This document shows, one piece after another, positions 52,905 to 62,654 of a stretch of 64,000 nucleotides of DNA. The DNA lies in the NCBI GenBank assembly GCA_020025915.1, contig JAHHRH010000005.1, forward strand, positions 14,571 to 78,570, read 5' to 3'. Origin of the DNA: Sutterella sp. (GTDB lineage: Bacteria > Pseudomonadota > Gammaproteobacteria > Burkholderiales > Burkholderiaceae_F). Each line of letters opens with the position of its first letter. The first letter of the stretch is position 1. The position numbers were made by a program, and so were the translations under genes. The notes below the pieces were generated by a model. The model ran no database searches, was not told the origin of the DNA, and worked only from the letters and a program-made list of their open reading frames with translations.

Positions 52905-53615
52905 TTAAGTTTCGTCACCTGCTCCTTGAGAGCGATCGTCTAAAGGTATCGTTGCTAAGAGCGTATTGAGTGCCGCAACCACACGTTTGCGACGCCCCTT
53001 TCTAAGTTCCTTCAAAAATTCGTAAGAAGCTTCAACCATCGCCTTACAAGCCTCGTTCGAAAGGCTAACCCCTCGCTCATAGCGCGCACGCACCACAGAA
53101 AAGTAAATCTGCAAGATCGGATTTTCAACGCGATCTACCATGTGTCCTAAAAAGTCCATGGCCATCACACGAGCGTGTGTGAGTGAAACTTCATCCGCCA
53201 TTTCGTTTAAGCGAACTTCAAGCTTATTGAGGTCATCTGCCTTAAACGTATCGAGCCACAACGGCACAATGCCACTCAAAAGACAGTCAATCGCCTGCCT
53301 ATAGGTCGCTACCGAAAAATGCGCCACCCGGAACTGCATATCGAGATAGTGCCCGAGGTCTGCCGGCGTCACTTGCGTCACCGTCGTTCCACCGTGCTTA
53401 ACACGCTGCAACACACCCGCTTGATTGAGGCGCTCCATCGCCTTACGCACCTTGTAGCGCGTCACGCCAAACTTTTCGGCCAAAGCGTGTTCGGTCGGAA
53501 GCTTTTGTCCTTTTTTCTGAAGGCATTCAAACATATACGAATCAAAAGCCTCACGAAACTTTTCGTCTGCCTCGCGACGCAAGCGTGCCTGAGTCTTACT
53601 TGATGTGGCGGACAT
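52905..53615 (-). CDS. GntR-family transcriptional regulator
   Basis: A 236-residue regulator. The winged helix-turn-helix (LPTEHALAEKFGVTRYKVRKAMERLNQAGVL in pieces, residues 35-75) is GntR type; the C-terminal helical part (residues 90-225) looks like an FCD-type ligand domain, but I cannot name the ligand or all metal-binding residues. It is single and convergent with the gene before it. Its targets are unknown. Confidence 0.85.
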   Translation of the reverse strand: MSATSSKTQARLRREADEKFREAFDSYMFECLQKKGQKLPTEHALAEKFGVTRYKVRKAMERLNQAGVLQRVKHGGTTVTQVTPADLGHYLDMQFRVAHFSVATYRQAIDCLLSGIVPLWLDTFKADDLNKLEVRLNEMADEVSLTHARVMAMDFLGHMVDRVENPILQIYFSVVRARYERGVSLSNEACKAMVEASYEFLKELRKGRRKRVVAALNTLLATIPLDDRSQGAGDET

Positions 53616-53686
53616 AAATGCCTCCTCGATGGTATTGTCGCCATTGTAACCAAGCCACCCCTTTAAGTCGACTTGAAAAACTTATA

Positions 53687-53718
53687 AAACCCGCACTCAC
53701 CAAGGTAAATACGGGTTT
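53687..53718 (-). terminator. Terminator after rlmD
   Basis: AAACCCG and CGGGTTT form a 7-bp stem with an 18-base loop; T-rich sequence follows on the minus strand. Confidence 0.65.
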
Positions 53719-53794
53719 ATTGAACATTGAACGCTGTTTGTTGACTTATTGCGACATTTCAGAACTTCAGCGTTCACGTTGCGTGACGACTTGA

Positions 53795-55249
53795 TTACTG
53801 CGGAAGATTCATCTTCACATCGTCGTCACCCTGAGCGGCGATACGACGTTCAATCGCATCGGCTTCTTCGCTCTTCTTTTCGGGACGAGGACCGGGCTCA
53901 AGCACCGCGATCGACTCAACGTGACCAGTGTGCGGGAACATATTCATAATGCCAGCCGCTCGGATGTACCACCCCCCTTCGTGGTGAAGAATGGCGCAGT
54001 CGCGAGCAAGGGTCGCCGGGTTACAAGACACATAGACCACACGTTCAGGACGGCGATCCGTGGCGGCGAGCACACGAGAGAGCGCCAGGGCGCCTTCACG
54101 CGGCGGGTCGATCAAGACGCGGTCGATACCACCCATACGCTTCCAGAGGGCATCCCAGTCTTCTTCGCACCACGTAAAGAGGTTACGCGCCACGAAGTCG
54201 GTCTTATCAGCCACGCCATTATCAATGGCACCCTGCCGAGCACGAGCCACCAAACCTTCGGAACCTTCAATCCCGATCACACGGCTCGATCGCGTCGCTA
54301 GTGGCAACGTAAAGTTACCTAAACCGCAGAAGAAGTCAGCCACCTTATGCTGAGGCTCAACGCCCAAGAGACGCACCGCACGCCCCACCATCGTTTCATT
54401 CAACTCGTGGTTCACCTGTGTAAAGTCCGTCGGCTTAAAGTTGATGCGAACACCAAACTCAGACAATTCAAGACCCAAAGCTTTTTCGTTTTCAGGCTCG
54501 ACTGGGTGCGCCGTTTCAGGCCCCTTAGGCTGAAGCCAAATGTCGGCATGATGTTCACGACCAAAGGCATTCAAGAGCGCCATATCTTCTTCGGTCGGCG
54601 TTTCGAGTACGCGGAAGACCAAGGCCGTACGACCATTTCCACCCACGGCCACTTCAATCTGCGGCATACGCTGACGAATGGAGAGCTTAGACACCAATTC
54701 ACGCATCGGCACCATCATGTCGGAGACATTCTTCGTGAGAATGCGACACTCCTTCATGTCGGCCACATAAGACGAACTCTTTTCGTGGAAGCCTACCAAC
54801 ACACCACCCTTCTTAGGAACATCACGCACCGTCAAACGTGCGCGATGACGGTAGTGCCAGAAAGGCCCATAAATCGGCGTAATAATCTGTTCAGGACGCA
54901 CACGGCCGATATGCCACAACGTATCGATCAAGGTACGTTCCTTGAAGGCAACCTGAGCGCGCGGTTCAAGGTGCTGCATCGCGCAGCCACCGCAACTACC
55001 AGGGCCATGACCAAAGTTCGGGCAAGCAGGCTTCGTACGCAATACGCTTTCACGATGAATCGTGGTCACACGCCCCATTTCAAAGCTCGTCTTATTACGA
55101 AGACGTTCGTACGTCACTAATTCGCCCGGAAGCGCACCCTGAATGAAGACCACCTTGCCGTCATGATGACCGACACCGCGGCCTTCCTGATCAAGACGTT
55201 CGACCTCCACGGTAAAGTACTCGGGGGTCTTCTCTTTACGTCGTGCCAT
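53795..55249 (-). CDS. rlmD: 23S rRNA (uracil-C5)-methyltransferase RlmD
   Basis: A 484-residue enzyme methylating U1939 of 23S rRNA with SAM. An N-terminal TRAM domain (residues 8-65) is followed by the 4Fe-4S site CPNFGHGPGSCGGCAMQH in pieces (about 75-92) and the methyltransferase domain with ADFFCGLGNFTLPLA and the catalytic Cys in VYVSCNPATLARD. RumA-type rather than RlmC by length and cluster. Confidence 0.93.
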   Translation of the reverse strand: MARRKEKTPEYFTVEVERLDQEGRGVGHHDGKVVFIQGALPGELVTYERLRNKTSFEMGRVTTIHRESVLRTKPACPNFGHGPGSCGGCAMQHLEPRAQVAFKERTLIDTLWHIGRVRPEQIITPIYGPFWHYRHRARLTVRDVPKKGGVLVGFHEKSSSYVADMKECRILTKNVSDMMVPMRELVSKLSIRQRMPQIEVAVGGNGRTALVFRVLETPTEEDMALLNAFGREHHADIWLQPKGPETAHPVEPENEKALGLELSEFGVRINFKPTDFTQVNHELNETMVGRAVRLLGVEPQHKVADFFCGLGNFTLPLATRSSRVIGIEGSEGLVARARQGAIDNGVADKTDFVARNLFTWCEEDWDALWKRMGGIDRVLIDPPREGALALSRVLAATDRRPERVVYVSCNPATLARDCAILHHEGGWYIRAAGIMNMFPHTGHVESIAVLEPGPRPEKKSEEADAIERRIAAQGDDDVKMNLPQ

Positions 55250-55320
55250 GTTTTACTCTCACAAAAAAGATTAATTCCCTGGACCACCGACTTAACCCAG
55301 TGGCCCGTTTAACGTCGCAC

Positions 55321-55392
55321 AGTCTGCGTGCGCATCATCGGACGCAGACTTTACCAAAAATTACGGGCGTCGGCTATCAAAACCAACGCCCG
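55321..55392 (-). terminator. Two tandem hairpins after nlpD
   Basis: ACGGGCGT/ACGCCCGT (55363-55392) and AGTCTGCGT/ACGCAGACT (55321-55350) are two separate perfect stems (8 and 9 bp) between nlpD and rlmD. On the minus strand the first is followed by a T-rich run, so it is probably the terminator of nlpD; the second may reinforce it. Confidence 0.75.
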
Positions 55393-55449
55393 TTTGTCTT
55401 TTAAGACTAATCGTTCACTTAGCACGTAGGTGCTTTACTTCGTCTCGAG

Positions 55450-56349
55450 TTATCGCTTCGTGAGGTATCCCATCGGGTCGACAGGCTTACCCTTATCGCG
55501 CAATTCAAAGCGAAGCTTACTGACGCCATCGGCACTCGCCCCTACTTCAGCAATCTTCTGGCCGGATTTCACCTTGGCGCCCTGCTTGACCACCACGCGA
55601 TCCAAATGCGCATAGGCCGTCACCATCGTGGGGCTGTGCTTCACGATCATGAGGTTGCCGTAGTCTTTGAGTTGCCCCACCCAAATGACTTCACCTTGCA
55701 TCGCAGCGACCACGACGTCACCCTTCACAGAAGCAATATCGATCCCTTTACGATTCTGAGCAAAGGTCGAGAGCACCTTGCCGCGTACTGGCCAAAGCAT
55801 ACGCTGCCCCGGCGTCACGGCGGGCACCGTGGCCTTTGGTTCGGGCATTGTTTCAACAGGCGAGGCTGTCTGGGTTTCAGTTTGCGTACCCGTAGTCTTT
55901 ACGGGTTCAACTTGGCGAATCGGTGCGGCAGGCGGCATACCACCCAAATCAGCATCGTCACTCAAACGGCTTACACGAACAGCTGGATTGGGCACATATT
56001 CACGAGGTGCTGTCACGCTTTCAGGCAAACGTAACACCTGACCGATACGCAATTGGGTCGGATCCGTAATCAAATTGAGCTGAGCCAAGTGTTCAGGTTT
56101 TAAACCATGGCGCACGGAGATGTTATAGAGCGTATCGCCCGGAGCAACCGTATGGGTACGACCTGAATCCTTGACGCCCCCTGGAAAAATCGTGGCACTA
56201 GGTGCTTCAGCCGACGCCTGCGTCGGATCCTGATAGGTGGATCGATCCACAATCTGCGCAGGTCCCAAATCCACAGTCGAACAACCTGCCATAAAAAGCG
56301 TCACGGAGGCGCCAGCCACCAACGACAAAACACGTGTGGTTTTCTTCAT
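55450..56349 (-). CDS. nlpD: NlpD-like LysM/M23 lipoprotein (amidase activator)
   Basis: A 299-residue lipoprotein with lipobox MAGC (Cys23), a LysM peptidoglycan-binding domain (HTVAPGDTLYNISVRHGLK in pieces, residues 65-110), a Thr/Pro-rich linker, and a C-terminal M23 fold. The usual first zinc His is Asn (QNRKGIDIA), as in NlpD/EnvC, which activate AmiC-type amidases rather than cut. The start at 56349 has AAGGGA upstream. It follows surE by 16 bases; surE-nlpD is a classical pair. Confidence 0.92.
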   Translation of the reverse strand: MKKTTRVLSLVAGASVTLFMAGCSTVDLGPAQIVDRSTYQDPTQASAEAPSATIFPGGVKDSGRTHTVAPGDTLYNISVRHGLKPEHLAQLNLITDPTQLRIGQVLRLPESVTAPREYVPNPAVRVSRLSDDADLGGMPPAAPIRQVEPVKTTGTQTETQTASPVETMPEPKATVPAVTPGQRMLWPVRGKVLSTFAQNRKGIDIASVKGDVVVAAMQGEVIWVGQLKDYGNLMIVKHSPTMVTAYAHLDRVVVKQGAKVKSGQKIAEVGASADGVSKLRFELRDKGKPVDPMGYLTKR

Positions 56350-56365
56350 TTGTCCCTTCTCAATC

Positions 56366-57133
56366 TCAATGCTCATTACCCACAACCGGACCATCCATCC
56401 AGCCTCTCACCGTCGGCACCTGCTTGTAGTTCGTCAAATCAATCTGGAGCGGCGTCACCGACACATAGCCGTGCGACGCTGCCCAAAAGTCTGTTCCCTC
56501 TTCGGCATCAGCAGGCTTACCCGCCGCACCGAGCCAATAAATCGGGAAGCCTCTAGGACTCATTTCGCGAATCACCGATTCAGCACTATTACGTTTACCT
56601 AAACGCGTTCCGCGAATCCCCTGTAAAGCACTCAGAGGCATATTCGGAATGTTCACATTGAGAAGCATCGCACGATCATCTTCACGACTATCTAGGTAAC
56701 GCTGAACAACCCTTTGAGCCACTTCGGCTGCGGCATCAAGTTCAGCCCAGCCTTTGTCAATCTGTGAAAAAGCAATAGATGGAACGCCAAACAAGTAGCC
56801 TTCAATAGCCGCGGCAACTGTACCCGAATACATGGTGTCGTCACCCATATTGGCCCCGCAGTTAATCCCTGAAACAACCAAATCAGGTTTTTCAAGCAAC
56901 CCCGTTAAGGCAACATGGACACAATCCGACGGTGTGCCCGAAAGCACATAAAGACGATCGCCGTCCGTGTGTTCCACAGTCAGCGGTCGATTCAGCGTCA
57001 GCGAATTCGATGCACCGGAATGATTATGGTCCGGTGCGACAACTGTTACACGACCAAACTTTTCCATGGCTTTAGCCAAAGCCTGGATCCCTGGCGCGCG
57101 ATAACCGTCGTCATTGGAGACAAGAATATGCAT
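56366..57133 (-). CDS. surE: 5'/3'-nucleotidase SurE
   Basis: A 255-residue metal-dependent phosphatase acting on nucleoside 5'- and 3'-monophosphates and short polyphosphate. The metal motif SNDDG is at residue 6 and NSLTLNRPL is near residue 40; VSGINCGANMGDD lies in the middle. The ATG at 57133 gives the family start MHILVSNDDG; the open frame upstream is not part of the family. Confidence 0.96.
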   Translation of the reverse strand: MHILVSNDDGYRAPGIQALAKAMEKFGRVTVVAPDHNHSGASNSLTLNRPLTVEHTDGDRLYVLSGTPSDCVHVALTGLLEKPDLVVSGINCGANMGDDTMYSGTVAAAIEGYLFGVPSIAFSQIDKGWAELDAAAEVAQRVVQRYLDSREDDRAMLLNVNIPNMPLSALQGIRGTRLGKRNSAESVIREMSPRGFPIYWLGAAGKPADAEEGTDFWAASHGYVSVTPLQIDLTNYKQVPTVRGWMDGPVVGNEH

Positions 57134-57238
57134 AGTGGTGTGCTTGTGATGTGATTTACGCAGGTTGCGTAAATTTCGCTCATGATCGTTTGATTGTAGC
57201 CTATCAGCGCACAATTAGACGCGCTTCATAAGGTACGA

Positions 57239-58525
57239 TCAGTAATATCGACCGCCAAAAAGGCGCTCTTCAGGAAAACGCAACATAAAGGTCGACCCTT
57301 TTCCTAAGGTCGATTCGATGAGTAATTCACCACCACTTCGACGCATCACATGTTTGACAATCGCCAAGCCTAGCCCCGTGCCACCTGTCGCACGCGAGCG
57401 GCCGCGGTCAACACGATAAAAGCGCTCAGTAATGCGAGGAAGATGCTCTGCCGCAATCCCAATCCCAGTATCAGAGACCGAAAGCACCGCGCCCGTGCCC
57501 TGGCGCTTCCACACCACTTTGATGCGTCCACCTTCAGGGGTATAGCGCACCGCATTGGTGATAAGATTAATCACTGCACTACGAATTTCTTCAGGGTAAC
57601 CTAAAAGTGACAAATCCTCATGCGACACTTCAAAGGTGTGTCTTGATTGAGAAAGTGCCATACCTTCACTCACGGCATCTTCAACGAGCTTACTCATCGC
57701 GATAAGTTCCGGCGACTCGGACTGACGTTCATCACGATTTTCTAATTGCGAGAGCATCAATAGGTCGTCCGTCAGACGCTTCATGCGTAAGGTCTGATCA
57801 CGCATCAAAGCCAAGTGTTTGGCACGTACTTCAGCTGGCATGTCGGCATCAGCCAAATCCAAGAAGCCTGCAATCACTGTGAGTGGTGTACGCAATTCAT
57901 GAGAGACATTCGCCACAAAATCACGACGCATGTCATCTAAACGACGGCGTTCAGTCACATCATGCGTCACAATCAACGTATGGCGTTCATCAGGCGCAAT
58001 CACGACCGTATCGAGCATAAGCCGACCGCTAGCCACCTCGATCGTATAGTGACGACTAAAGTCACGGGCCTTGAGCCAAGCTTTAAAGTCATCCGTAATT
58101 TTGGTTTCAAAGGCTTGACCCACGTCGTCTTGCGTGAGTCCTAAATGCTCTTTGGCGGCCGTATTCACCCATTCGATAATCCCATCCCCCTTGAGGATAA
58201 TGACCCCTTCAGGGAGCACTTCTAGGGTTTGACGATAGCGAGCATCGCGGGCATCAAGTCTCGCTTGCATATGCCGTTCCTCATCGACCACTAGCTTACC
58301 CGCATAGACGGCCAACATTGAAAAAATAGCAACCCCCACACAAAAGAAGAGCGCAGCGCGTCCTCCATCCATTGTGAGCCAAAGGACGACCGAAACGAGC
58401 GACACACAAATGAGTCCCGCCACAATCAAAATGCCCAGGATTTGTGTGTGTTGTGTCGTGTGTTGAACACGATCCGTGCTTTTATCACTCATGGCCTGTT
58501 CTTTTAGTTCTCTATCTGTCATCAA
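57239..58525 (-). CDS. phoR: Phosphate regulon sensor kinase PhoR
   Basis: A 428-residue membrane histidine kinase. Two membrane helices (about residues 28-70) precede a PAS domain (about 90-190), the HisKA box NVSHELRTPLTVIAGF with phosphoacceptor His near 205, and the HATPase domain with N box, DTGIGI and GTGLGLAIVKHV. It phosphorylates PhoB when phosphate is low. It overlaps phoB by 4 bases. Confidence 0.95.
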   Translation of the reverse strand: MMTDRELKEQAMSDKSTDRVQHTTQHTQILGILIVAGLICVSLVSVVLWLTMDGGRAALFFCVGVAIFSMLAVYAGKLVVDEERHMQARLDARDARYRQTLEVLPEGVIILKGDGIIEWVNTAAKEHLGLTQDDVGQAFETKITDDFKAWLKARDFSRHYTIEVASGRLMLDTVVIAPDERHTLIVTHDVTERRRLDDMRRDFVANVSHELRTPLTVIAGFLDLADADMPAEVRAKHLALMRDQTLRMKRLTDDLLMLSQLENRDERQSESPELIAMSKLVEDAVSEGMALSQSRHTFEVSHEDLSLLGYPEEIRSAVINLITNAVRYTPEGGRIKVVWKRQGTGAVLSVSDTGIGIAAEHLPRITERFYRVDRGRSRATGGTGLGLAIVKHVMRRSGGELLIESTLGKGSTFMLRFPEERLFGGRYY

Positions 58526-59238
58526 TCCACAGGACGACAGCGGTACCCTACCCCTCGTACGGTTTCAATAAGTTGCTCTGCCACGGTACCTGCAAGCGCC
58601 TTACGTAGTCGAAGCATATGCACGTCAACTGTACGTTCGTCGACGTAGGCATTCCCCCAAACGGCGTCAAGCAATTGCGCGCGTGAAAACACGCGTCCTG
58701 GTCGAGAGGCAAAAAGTAAGAGCAATCGAAACTCTTTGACGCTGAGCTTTAAAGGGAACCCATCGACCTCAGCTTCGAAACGTGTTTCGTTCATCGTCAA
58801 GGGACCACAATTCACCACCTTTTCGCGCTCAGGCACTAGTGCAGGACTTTCTGTACGCACTGTGTCGGCAGGTGAACGACGTAAAACCGCACGAATACGT
58901 GCCGTCAGTTCTCGAGGCATAAAAGGCTTGACGATATAGTCATCGGCCCCTGCGTCAAGGCCATTGACACGATCAGTTTCGTCACCACGCGCCGTGATCA
59001 TCATCACAGGCACGTGCTGCGTGCCTTCGTTTGCGCGTACTTCACGTAAAAAGTCAAAACCAGAACCATCAGGCAACATGACGTCAAGCAGAATCACGTC
59101 CGGCGTCTCCTCAGCAAGAATAGCTCTTGCATCAGCTAGAGACGTCGCCTTACGCACTTCATGACCATCAGTTTCGCAAATAAAAGCGAGCAACTCTCGA
59201 ATTGCGGTCTCATCTTCTACCGTTAATAGTTTTGCCAT
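58522..59238 (-). CDS. phoB: Phosphate regulon response regulator PhoB
   Basis: A 238-residue OmpR/PhoB-class regulator. The receiver domain holds the acidic pair near residue 9, the phospho-Asp in ILLDVMLPDGSG and Lys in VKPF. The C-terminal winged helix (about 140-235) recognises Pho boxes such as the one before pstS. It precedes phoR. Confidence 0.96.
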   Translation of the reverse strand: MAKLLTVEDETAIRELLAFICETDGHEVRKATSLADARAILAEETPDVILLDVMLPDGSGFDFLREVRANEGTQHVPVMMITARGDETDRVNGLDAGADDYIVKPFMPRELTARIRAVLRRSPADTVRTESPALVPEREKVVNCGPLTMNETRFEAEVDGFPLKLSVKEFRLLLLFASRPGRVFSRAQLLDAVWGNAYVDERTVDVHMLRLRKALAGTVAEQLIETVRGVGYRCRPVD

Positions 59239-59259
59239 GGATAGTGCTGCTCCCGTCCT

Positions 59260-59979
59260 TTATTTACCGAGTTCTGATCCGACAAATGTGTCACGTTCCG
59301 TGAGAGCAGTATAGAACTCATGACGCACATCCGCACCTTCAACAATGTAAATAACGGCTTCAGCCAAATTCTTCACATGGTCGCCCACCCGTTCCAAAGA
59401 GCGCCCCGTCCACATCAGAGCTTGGGCTTCTTCGATCGTCTTGGGTTCCTTCATCATATGAACGATCAAACCGTGGCAAGTGCTCTTATAGACTTCATCC
59501 ACCGTACAGTCACATTCAATGATCTTTCTAGCGCGTGCACAGTCTCCACGCATCAAGCTAATGATCGCTTCGTTCATCATGTCGACGATCACAGGGACGA
59601 CCTTGAGTAACGATTCGCGATGCACGACCAACTCTGGACTCAAAGCATGCAAACGTTCAATACTCGCAGCGATATTACGAATTTCGTCACCCATGCGTTC
59701 GTAATCGACAGACATACGTCCCATACCGATCAACATGCGCAAGTCACACGCCGCAGGCTGGCGTCGCGCAAACACACTTTCAATCAGCGCATCGACCACC
59801 ACTTCATAGCCATTGACTTCTGCATCGCGCTTCATGATACACGTGGCTGTTTCAATATCAAGAGTCTGAAGCGCGCCTGCCACATCGATCAATTGCGTGC
59901 GAACGACCTTAGCCATGTCCGTAAGTTCAGCGAGTACCGTCTCCAAGTCGCGATCAAAACTTTTCACAATGTGTTCCAT
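59260..59979 (-). CDS. phoU: Phosphate signalling protein PhoU
   Basis: A 239-residue protein of two three-helix PhoU repeats with E/DxxxD metal motifs (VDYERMGDEIRNIA and LERVGDHVKNLAE). It links the Pst transporter to PhoR and turns the regulon off when phosphate is ample. It lies between pstB and phoB. Confidence 0.96.
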   Translation of the reverse strand: MEHIVKSFDRDLETVLAELTDMAKVVRTQLIDVAGALQTLDIETATCIMKRDAEVNGYEVVVDALIESVFARRQPAACDLRMLIGMGRMSVDYERMGDEIRNIAASIERLHALSPELVVHRESLLKVVPVIVDMMNEAIISLMRGDCARARKIIECDCTVDEVYKSTCHGLIVHMMKEPKTIEEAQALMWTGRSLERVGDHVKNLAEAVIYIVEGADVRHEFYTALTERDTFVGSELGK

Positions 59980-60002
59980 GATCTTTATCCTTCTTCTTGC
60001 TT

Positions 60003-60764
60003 TTAGCCAAAACGCCCAGTGATATAGTCTTCGGTCGCGTTTTCTTTCGGTCGGGTAAAGATGTCTTCGGTTCGTCCCGACTCGATCAATTCACCGAGAT
60101 AAAGAAAGGCCGTATAGTCCGACACACGCGCAGCCTGTTGCATACTGTGGGTCACGATCACCACGGTGTAGTCCTTCTTCAATTCTTCAATCAAAGACTC
60201 AATACGCGCCGTCGAAATCGGGTCCAAAGCGGAACACGGTTCGTCAAGCAACAAGATCTCAGGACGCACGGCAATACCACGAGCAATACAAAGACGCTGC
60301 TGCTGACCACCCGACAAACTCATGCCTGGCTGCTGCAATTTGTCTTTGACGTCATCCCACAAAGCGGCCTTTTTAATCGCCCAAACCACTCTATCTTCAA
60401 GCTCCGAAGCCGAGAGCTTTTCACGCAAACGAATGCCATAAGCCACGTTGTCGAAAATACTCATCGGGAATGGGGTCGGACGCTGAAAAACCATCCCAAC
60501 ACGACTACGCAATGTGCAATCGTCGACCGCGCTCGAAAGAATATTTTCGCCATCGAGCATTACTTCGCCCTCAGCGCGCTGCCCCGGATAAAGGGCATAC
60601 ATGCGATTGAGCACACGCAAAAGCGTCGACTTACCGCAACCAGACGGACCAATAAAAGCCGTCACACGTCCAGTCGGAATCGTCAAGGAGATGTCTTTGA
60701 GGGCATGAAAGTCCCCATACCAAACATTAAGATTTTTGATATTGATTTTGATATCTTCGTTCAT
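60003..60764 (-). CDS. pstB: Phosphate ABC transporter ATPase PstB
   Basis: A 253-residue ABC ATPase. Walker A is GPSGCGKST near residue 39, the signature is LSGGQQQR near 148, Walker B ILLLDEPCSALD near 168. It drives phosphate uptake through PstC-PstA. Short gaps on both sides show it belongs to pstSCAB-phoU. Confidence 0.97.
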   Translation of the reverse strand: MNEDIKINIKNLNVWYGDFHALKDISLTIPTGRVTAFIGPSGCGKSTLLRVLNRMYALYPGQRAEGEVMLDGENILSSAVDDCTLRSRVGMVFQRPTPFPMSIFDNVAYGIRLREKLSASELEDRVVWAIKKAALWDDVKDKLQQPGMSLSGGQQQRLCIARGIAVRPEILLLDEPCSALDPISTARIESLIEELKKDYTVVIVTHSMQQAARVSDYTAFLYLGELIESGRTEDIFTRPKENATEDYITGRFG

Positions 60765-60783
60765 CTTGGATAAACCTAATTTG

Positions 60784-61635
60784 TTACTGACGGCGGCGTT
60801 CTCTTAACCAAATAGCCCCGAAACTCATTACAAAAACAAGGACTACTAACACTAGTGACGTGCCATATTGCAAAGGACGCGTGGCTTCAATATTGGTGCC
60901 AGACGTGGCCATCACATACACGTGATAGGGCAAAGCCATCACGGGTTCCCAAAGCGACACACCATCCTTTTGCATAAAGAACACCGTACCGGTATACATC
61001 ACCGCGGCCGTTTCGCCTGCTGCACGAGCCAGGGACAAAATGGCCCCCGTCAAAATGCCAGGCAAAGCATTAGGCAAAATCACCTTAAAGATCGTTTCAA
61101 AGCGCGTAGCGCCTAAGGCAAGACTCGCTTCACGCCAATCCTGCGGCACCTGCTTCAAGGCTGTTTCGGTCGTATTGATGATGATCGGAAGGCTCAACAC
61201 CGCTAGCGTCAAGACGCCAGACAATAAGCTCACACCTAAATCGCAGAACACCACAAAAAAGGTCAGACCAAACAAGCCGAAGATGATGGACGGCACGCCT
61301 GCTAGATTGGCCACGGACAAACGAATGACCGTCATCAAAGGGCTTTCAAGGTTATATTCATTGAGATAGACTGCACTCACAACCCCCAAGGGCAACGCAA
61401 TGATCAAAGCCCCTGCGGCCAACAAAAAGGTCCCCACCAAGCAAGGCCAAATACCACCTTCACTCATCATATTGCGCGGGACTTCAGTCAAAAAATCCCA
61501 CGTAAGGGCTGGCATGGCGTAATACATGATCATGCCGAGCATCCCCACCAAGGACAAGATGGAGATACCCATCGCCGCGCGCATTACGCTAAAACCAACC
61601 TGTCCCCACGACTCACGCCAACGAAGTGTTTTCAT
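60784..61635 (-). CDS. pstA: Phosphate ABC transporter permease PstA
   Basis: A 283-residue permease with about six membrane helices and the ABC-permease EAA-like loop (EASLALGATRFETIFKVILPNALPGI in pieces). The two adjacent ATG codons at 61638 and 61635 are both possible; I chose 61635 because GAGGAG then has a 6-base spacing. The start overlaps the pstC stop, so translation is coupled. Confidence 0.93.
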   Translation of the reverse strand: MKTLRWRESWGQVGFSVMRAAMGISILSLVGMLGMIMYYAMPALTWDFLTEVPRNMMSEGGIWPCLVGTFLLAAGALIIALPLGVVSAVYLNEYNLESPLMTVIRLSVANLAGVPSIIFGLFGLTFFVVFCDLGVSLLSGVLTLAVLSLPIIINTTETALKQVPQDWREASLALGATRFETIFKVILPNALPGILTGAILSLARAAGETAAVMYTGTVFFMQKDGVSLWEPVMALPYHVYVMATSGTNIEATRPLQYGTSLVLVVLVFVMSFGAIWLRERRRQ

Positions 61636-62516
61636 CATGCGCTCCTCAACGAGAGACGACGAGTTAAATACCAAGCCGCCCAGTTAAATAAAAAGGTAAT
61701 AAGAAACAGCAGTAACCCTGCGGCATAAAGCGCGTGGTAATGTTCACCACCCACCGCCGCTTCGGCCATTTCTGCGGCAATACCTGCCGTCATCGGACGG
61801 ATCGGATCGAAGAGGGTTTCCGGAATAATGCCGGCGCCACCAGCGACCATGAGCACAACCATGGTTTCACCGATCGCACGTGAAAGCCCGAGCATGACCG
61901 AGGTACCAATACCCCCCATAGCCCAACGGAGTTCCACACGACAAAGGGTTTCCCAACGCGTCGCACCCAATGCCAACGAAGCTTCTCTCAAAGCCACTGG
62001 CACGTTACGCAAAGCGTCTTCAGAAATAGACGCAATCGTCGGAATACACATAAAGGCAAGCATCAAGCCTGCATTCAAGAGATTCAACCCCGTCGGCAAA
62101 TTAAACGTTTCCTGAAGCCACGGTGCCACAACGACCATCCCCACAAAGCCGATCACAACCGAAGGAAGTGCCGCCATGAGTTCAATCACGGGCTTGAGAT
62201 ATCGAGCGAGCCACTGAGGCACAGCACAATGGAGAGCCGCAGCCGTCAGTACGCCAATAGGAACGGCAAAGACTGCCGTCAAGAGGGCTACCGAAAAGGA
62301 CCCCACGACCATAGCACCGAGACCAAAGACGGCCGGATCATCGGTGGGATACCACTCTGTTGAAAATAAAAAATCAGTCAAAGAAACTGACTGAAAGATC
62401 GGTAGTGCTTGTGTAACAAGAAAAAGAACAATCGCGCCGAGCGCTAAGACGCTCACCACAGCGATCAAGCCTGCTGATCGCTGAAAGAACCTATCTGTCG
62501 TTTGGTAATGAAGCAT
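61635..62516 (-). CDS. pstC: Phosphate ABC transporter permease PstC
   Basis: A 293-residue permease with about six membrane helices and its own EAA loop (REASLALGATRWETLCRV). The ATG at 62516 was preferred over an in-frame TTG four codons upstream; GGAT lies about 8 bases before it. With PstA it forms the phosphate channel in the inner membrane. Confidence 0.93.
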   Translation of the reverse strand: MLHYQTTDRFFQRSAGLIAVVSVLALGAIVLFLVTQALPIFQSVSLTDFLFSTEWYPTDDPAVFGLGAMVVGSFSVALLTAVFAVPIGVLTAAALHCAVPQWLARYLKPVIELMAALPSVVIGFVGMVVVAPWLQETFNLPTGLNLLNAGLMLAFMCIPTIASISEDALRNVPVALREASLALGATRWETLCRVELRWAMGGIGTSVMLGLSRAIGETMVVLMVAGGAGIIPETLFDPIRPMTAGIAAEMAEAAVGGEHYHALYAAGLLLFLITFLFNWAAWYLTRRLSLRSA

Positions 62517-62591
62517 AAGTTTATCCAAAACGATGTCTGGGCTAGGTACGTGTATCTAGGGTTCACTCCCCGCATCACTCACATCGTCATT

Positions 62592-62631
62592 GGGCCTTAA
62601 GCGATTCATCCCCCGATGTCGCTTAAAGCCC
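62592..62631 (-). promoter_or_regulatory. Intercistronic hairpin between pstS and pstC
   Basis: GGGC, TTAAGCGA and their complements TCGCTTAA, GCCC pair with one mismatch around a 14-base loop. No T-run follows on the minus strand. Such a hairpin would stabilise the pstS message and allow more PstS than permease, as is usual for binding proteins. Confidence 0.65.
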
Positions 62632-62654
62632 TTGCACGCACTAGCCCAAGATCA

